Part shown: one piece after another, positions 7,938 to 9,982 of the stretch | Numbering within the stretch: the stretch's first letter is position 1 | How the letters are laid out: every line of letters begins with the position of its first letter | From: Bacteroidales bacterium | Lineage (GTDB): Bacteria > Bacteroidota > Bacteroidia > Bacteroidales > DYOH01 | Assembly (NCBI GenBank): GCA_030632545.1 | Contig: DAOVUO010000057.1 | Location: 1-9,982, forward strand | Length of the DNA stretch: 9,982 nt | Direction: 5' to 3' | Notes under the pieces: model-generated | What the model was told of the DNA's origin: nothing | Databases searched by the model: none | What the model saw: the letters and a program-made list of their open reading frames with translations, nothing else | Made by a program: the position numbers and the translations under genes

Positions 7938-7942
7938 AAATC

Positions 7943-8539
7943 ATGAAAAAATTAATCATTAGTTCAATCGTCTTTATTTTTACTTTTTCAATCTCGCAAG
8001 TTTCAGCGCAGAGCAACAAAATTGACTGGGCGAAACAAACCGAAATTTATCCAAAAGGATTTTTAGGAGCATCTGCAATAATTGGCGTAACCGTTCCATA
8101 TCTTAGCTATGGTGTTGGTGCAAGATTACTTTACTATATTCCTAATAGTAATGCTGGCACCTTTGCCGAAATTGAGTTAAACAGACGAGGAGGTTACGAT
8201 ACTGGAGTTACTTACTACGTTAATAACGACCAAGAAGAACCATTTAAGTTAAACTATATTGATTTCAATTTTGGTCCACAATTTGGCGAAACATTTTTCT
8301 TAGCATCTGGATTATCAACAGGAATACTTATCAACAAAGGTGATGGCGTTGATTATCCAGACAAAATCTCACATCTGGATTTTGGTGGAATTATTTCAAT
8401 TGGATATAAAACTAAGTCTGAACCAAAAGCTTTATTTGGAATTGATTTTAAATACAGTTTTACAAATCTTTACGATCCATATTATTTCCTTCCAAGCAAT
8501 AATATTACTTGGGGCTTCATATTTGGATTAAGTTTTTAA
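7943..8539 (+). CDS. small secreted outer-membrane beta-barrel protein
   Basis: 198 residues. The N-terminus is a clear Sec signal peptide: MKK, a hydrophobic stretch LIISSIVFIFTFSI, and a probable signal peptidase I cut after VSA (about residue 22). No lipobox Cys is present. The mature part alternates hydrophobic and polar residues with many Gly and aromatic residues (YLSYGVGARLLYYIP, FGPQFGETFFLASGLSTGILI, GIDFKYSFTNLYDPYYF). It ends in WGFIFGLSF, a terminal Phe typical of barrels folded by the BAM complex. This fits the 8-stranded outer-membrane beta-barrel (porin-like/OmpA-like) families common in Bacteroidota, whose exact roles are mostly unknown. It lies 59 bp after the response-regulator gene, with its own strong ribosome site. 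It could be a separate unit or the last gene of the cassette; I favour separate. A second frame inside it (8340-8531) is an overlap artefact. Confidence 0.8.
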   Translation: MKKLIISSIVFIFTFSISQVSAQSNKIDWAKQTEIYPKGFLGASAIIGVTVPYLSYGVGARLLYYIPNSNAGTFAEIELNRRGGYDTGVTYYVNNDQEEPFKLNYIDFNFGPQFGETFFLASGLSTGILINKGDGVDYPDKISHLDFGGIISIGYKTKSEPKALFGIDFKYSFTNLYDPYYFLPSNNITWGFIFGLSF

Positions 8540-8608
8540 CATATTTCACTTTAATTAATCGTAAATTTCTATACTTTAGACCTCTTTATGCCGATGTGCT
8601 TTTAGTAA

Positions 8609-8637
8609 TTGTATTGTATCATAAACTTGCAATACAA
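8609..8637. repeat. inverted repeat TTGTATTG / CAATACAA
   Basis: Perfect 8-base arms at 8609-8616 and 8630-8637 are separated by 13 bases. The innermost positions can add a G-T and an A-T pair. It starts 69 bases after the outer-membrane protein stop and has no following T-run, so it is a stem-loop or protein-binding site of unknown role rather than a classical terminator. Confidence 0.55.
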
Positions 8638-8672
8638 AGTCAGTGCGTTTAAACTTAAAACTTAACAGCCTG

Positions 8673-8687
8673 TCCCGAACATCGGGA
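8673..8687. repeat. GC-rich hairpin TCCCGA-ACA-TCGGGA
   Basis: Perfect 6-base arms with a 3-base loop form the most GC-rich spot in this intergenic region. It is followed by AACTATTATATTTTATAA rather than a solid T-run, so a terminator for the upstream gene is possible but not convincing. It could also be part of a dispersed repeat element. Confidence 0.5.
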
Positions 8688-8716
8688 AACTATTATATTT
8701 TATAAATGGGCAAGTA

Positions 8717-8724
8717 TAAATTTG
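8717..8724 (+). promoter_or_regulatory. Bacteroidota -7 box (TAnnTTTG) before cinA
   Basis: TAAATTTG is an exact match to the TAnnTTTG consensus and ends 5 bases before the cinA ATG. Transcription from it would start at or next to the ATG and give a nearly leaderless mRNA. No TTTG is seen at the expected -33 distance, which weakens the call. Confidence 0.35.
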
Positions 8725-8729
8725 AATAA

Positions 8730-9971
8730 ATGGTTAAAGTAGAGATAATAACAATTGGTGATGAAATTCTAATTGGACAAATTGTTGACACAAATTCAGC
8801 ATGGATTGCTCAACAATTAAATTTAAATGGTTTTCATGTAGAGCAAATAACTTCAATTTCCGACACTAAAGAGCATATTTTAGAGGCACTGAAATTAGCA
8901 GAATCAAGAGTTGAAATAATTATTACAACTGGAGGATTAGGGCCAACTGCCGATGATATTACAAAACCTGCAATTGCAGAATATTTTAACTCGAAAATGC
9001 GCATAGACGAAGGTGTTTTAGCAGATGTAACAGGTTATTTAAAGCAAAAAGGTCGTGAAATTGGTGAGCAAAATAAATTACAAGCACTAGTGCCTGAAAA
9101 ATGCACTGTAATACGTAATCATATTGGTACTGCACCAGTTATGTGGTTCGATAAAAACGATAAAGTGTTTGTTTCCCTTCCTGGTGTTCCTTTTGAAATG
9201 AAAGAGCTCATTTCGAGCAAAATTTTGCCTAAACTAAAAGCAAAATTTTCAACACCACATATTATCCATAAAACAGTAATGACTAATGGATTACCAGAAT
9301 CTATTTTGGCTGATAAAATCCATGATTGGGAAATAGCACTACCCAAAAATCTCAAATTAGCTTATTTGCCTTCACCAGAAGCAGTTCGTTTGCGAGTTTC
9401 AGCTTATGGGCAAGAGAATAATTTGGAGGAGCTCGTAGATATTGAAATAAAAAAACTACATCAATATATAGGAAAATATATTTTTGCCTACGATGATGTA
9501 TATTTAAACGAGGCAATTGGATTGCTTTTAAAAGAGAAAGCTGCATCAATGGCAACAGCCGAAAGTTGCACTGGTGGGCTAATTGCACAATTACTTACTT
9601 CAGTTTCTGGCTCGTCTGAGTACTATAAGGGAAGTATTGTTGCTTACGCAAATGAGGCAAAAGCAAATTTGTTAGATGTGCCCATGAGCTTAATTGATAA
9701 GCATGGAGCAGTTAGTAAACAAGTGGTTGAAGCAATGGCTATGGGTGTATTAAAAAAGCTAAATGTTGATTATGCTGTTGCTACCTCTGGTGTGGCAGGG
9801 CCAAATGGAGGAACTCCAGATAAACCTGTTGGAACAGTTTGGTTTGCAGTTGCATCAAAAGATAAAGTAGTTTCACGCACTTACACCATAAATATTAAGC
9901 GTGAAGTAAATATGCGATTAGCAGCTAATTCAGCCTTACAATTTTTACGGTTTTTAATTTTAGATTTATAA
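8730..9971 (+). CDS. cinA: CinA family protein: MoCF-like domain plus nicotinamide-nucleotide amidohydrolase (PncC)
   Basis: 413 residues, the usual length of a full two-domain CinA. Residues 1-165 form the molybdopterin-binding-like (COG1058) domain, with ITIGDEILIGQIVDTNS (7-23), TTGGLGPTADD (66-76) and LPGVPFEMKE (150-159). In several species this domain has ADP-ribose or CoA pyrophosphatase activity. A linking domain covers about 170-250. Residues 255-413 form the PncC domain, with the catalytic Ser279 in TAESCTGG (276-283), then GSIVAYANEAK (301-311), ATSGVAGPNGG (351-361) and KPVGTVW (365-371). PncC deamidates nicotinamide mononucleotide to nicotinate mononucleotide in pyridine-nucleotide recycling. 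All expected motifs are intact. The name comes from competence-induced genes in Gram-positives; nothing here suggests competence. The start at 8730 puts the first beta strand at the N-terminus as usual in the family. It ends 11 bases before the window edge. Confidence 0.95.
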   Translation: MVKVEIITIGDEILIGQIVDTNSAWIAQQLNLNGFHVEQITSISDTKEHILEALKLAESRVEIIITTGGLGPTADDITKPAIAEYFNSKMRIDEGVLADVTGYLKQKGREIGEQNKLQALVPEKCTVIRNHIGTAPVMWFDKNDKVFVSLPGVPFEMKELISSKILPKLKAKFSTPHIIHKTVMTNGLPESILADKIHDWEIALPKNLKLAYLPSPEAVRLRVSAYGQENNLEELVDIEIKKLHQYIGKYIFAYDDVYLNEAIGLLLKEKAASMATAESCTGGLIAQLLTSVSGSSEYYKGSIVAYANEAKANLLDVPMSLIDKHGAVSKQVVEAMAMGVLKKLNVDYAVATSGVAGPNGGTPDKPVGTVWFAVASKDKVVSRTYTINIKREVNMRLAANSALQFLRFLILDL

Positions 9972-9982
9972 AATATGCCTTA

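Larger units (their letters stand above)
8540..8729. other. 190 bp intergenic region with inverted repeats and a possible decayed remnant
   Basis: No complete gene is seen here. The region contains two inverted repeats (8609-8637 and 8673-8687, listed separately) and a promoter-like box before cinA. On the minus strand there is an open stretch of 37 codons (8689 down to a TAA at 8576) with no start codon. Confidence 0.6.

Noticed and set aside
7884..7942. Terminator or promoter between the regulator and the outer-membrane protein gene
   Set aside because: There is a T-run (about 7905-7913) but no stable stem before it, and no TTTG/TAnnTTTG pair at correct spacing.
8340..8531. Separate small + strand gene inside the outer-membrane protein gene
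   Set aside because: It is wholly within a gene with a signal peptide and barrel pattern, has no ribosome site, and its product shows no recognisable pattern.
8609..8637. Integron attC or recombination site
   Set aside because: No R/L box consensus, no integrase gene and no gene cassette arrangement.
8673..8700. Intrinsic terminator for the outer-membrane protein gene
   Set aside because: The stem is only 6 bp, the T-rich stretch begins about 10 bases later and is interrupted, and the hairpin lies 134 bases after the stop.
9975..9982. Start of a next gene (ATG CCT TA) after cinA
   Set aside because: Only eight bases are visible, so neither frame nor product can be supported.

Overview
This is an AT-rich window with compact genes all on the + strand, almost no Shine-Dalgarno sequences, A-rich leaders and a periplasmic/outer-membrane gene set. 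These traits suggest a Bacteroidota (Bacteroidetes) chromosome. That assignment is an inference from style; there is no rRNA or tRNA here to fix the lineage. I found no CRISPR array, tRNA, rRNA, intact insertion sequence or phage gene.

Left part (1-4654): the 3' end of a beta-rich plus TPR-repeat protein is followed 22 bp later by trkA, and 3 bp after that by trkH. TrkA is the cytosolic NAD-binding gating subunit and TrkH the membrane channel subunit of a Trk/Ktr potassium uptake system. They are almost certainly co-transcribed.

Middle part (about 4655-7883): a two-gene cassette that looks like the most unusual thing in the window. The first gene encodes a 733-residue fusion. It has an HNH-type zinc-finger nuclease-like domain whose usual Glu-His is replaced by Lys-Gln, then one half of a type I restriction specificity subunit (target recognition domain plus helix), then a histidine-kinase-like module with an H-box and a GHKL ATPase. 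Five bases later comes a response-regulator-like gene with a complete receiver active site and an unrecognised helical C-terminal output domain. No hsdM, hsdR or other restriction-modification gene is present. My reading (inference) is a two-component phosphorelay whose sensor carries DNA-binding parts instead of a membrane sensor, plausibly a defence or DNA-status sensing system. I cannot tie it to any named system.

Right part (7884-9982): a small secreted outer-membrane beta-barrel protein with an unusually strong Shine-Dalgarno sequence, then a 190 bp intergenic stretch. That stretch holds two inverted repeats, a possible minus-strand coding remnant and a promoter-like element. It is followed by a complete two-domain cinA (MoCF-like domain plus PncC-type NMN amidohydrolase). 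The trk genes and cinA are housekeeping types; the cassette between them is more AT-rich by eye and looks like accessory DNA.
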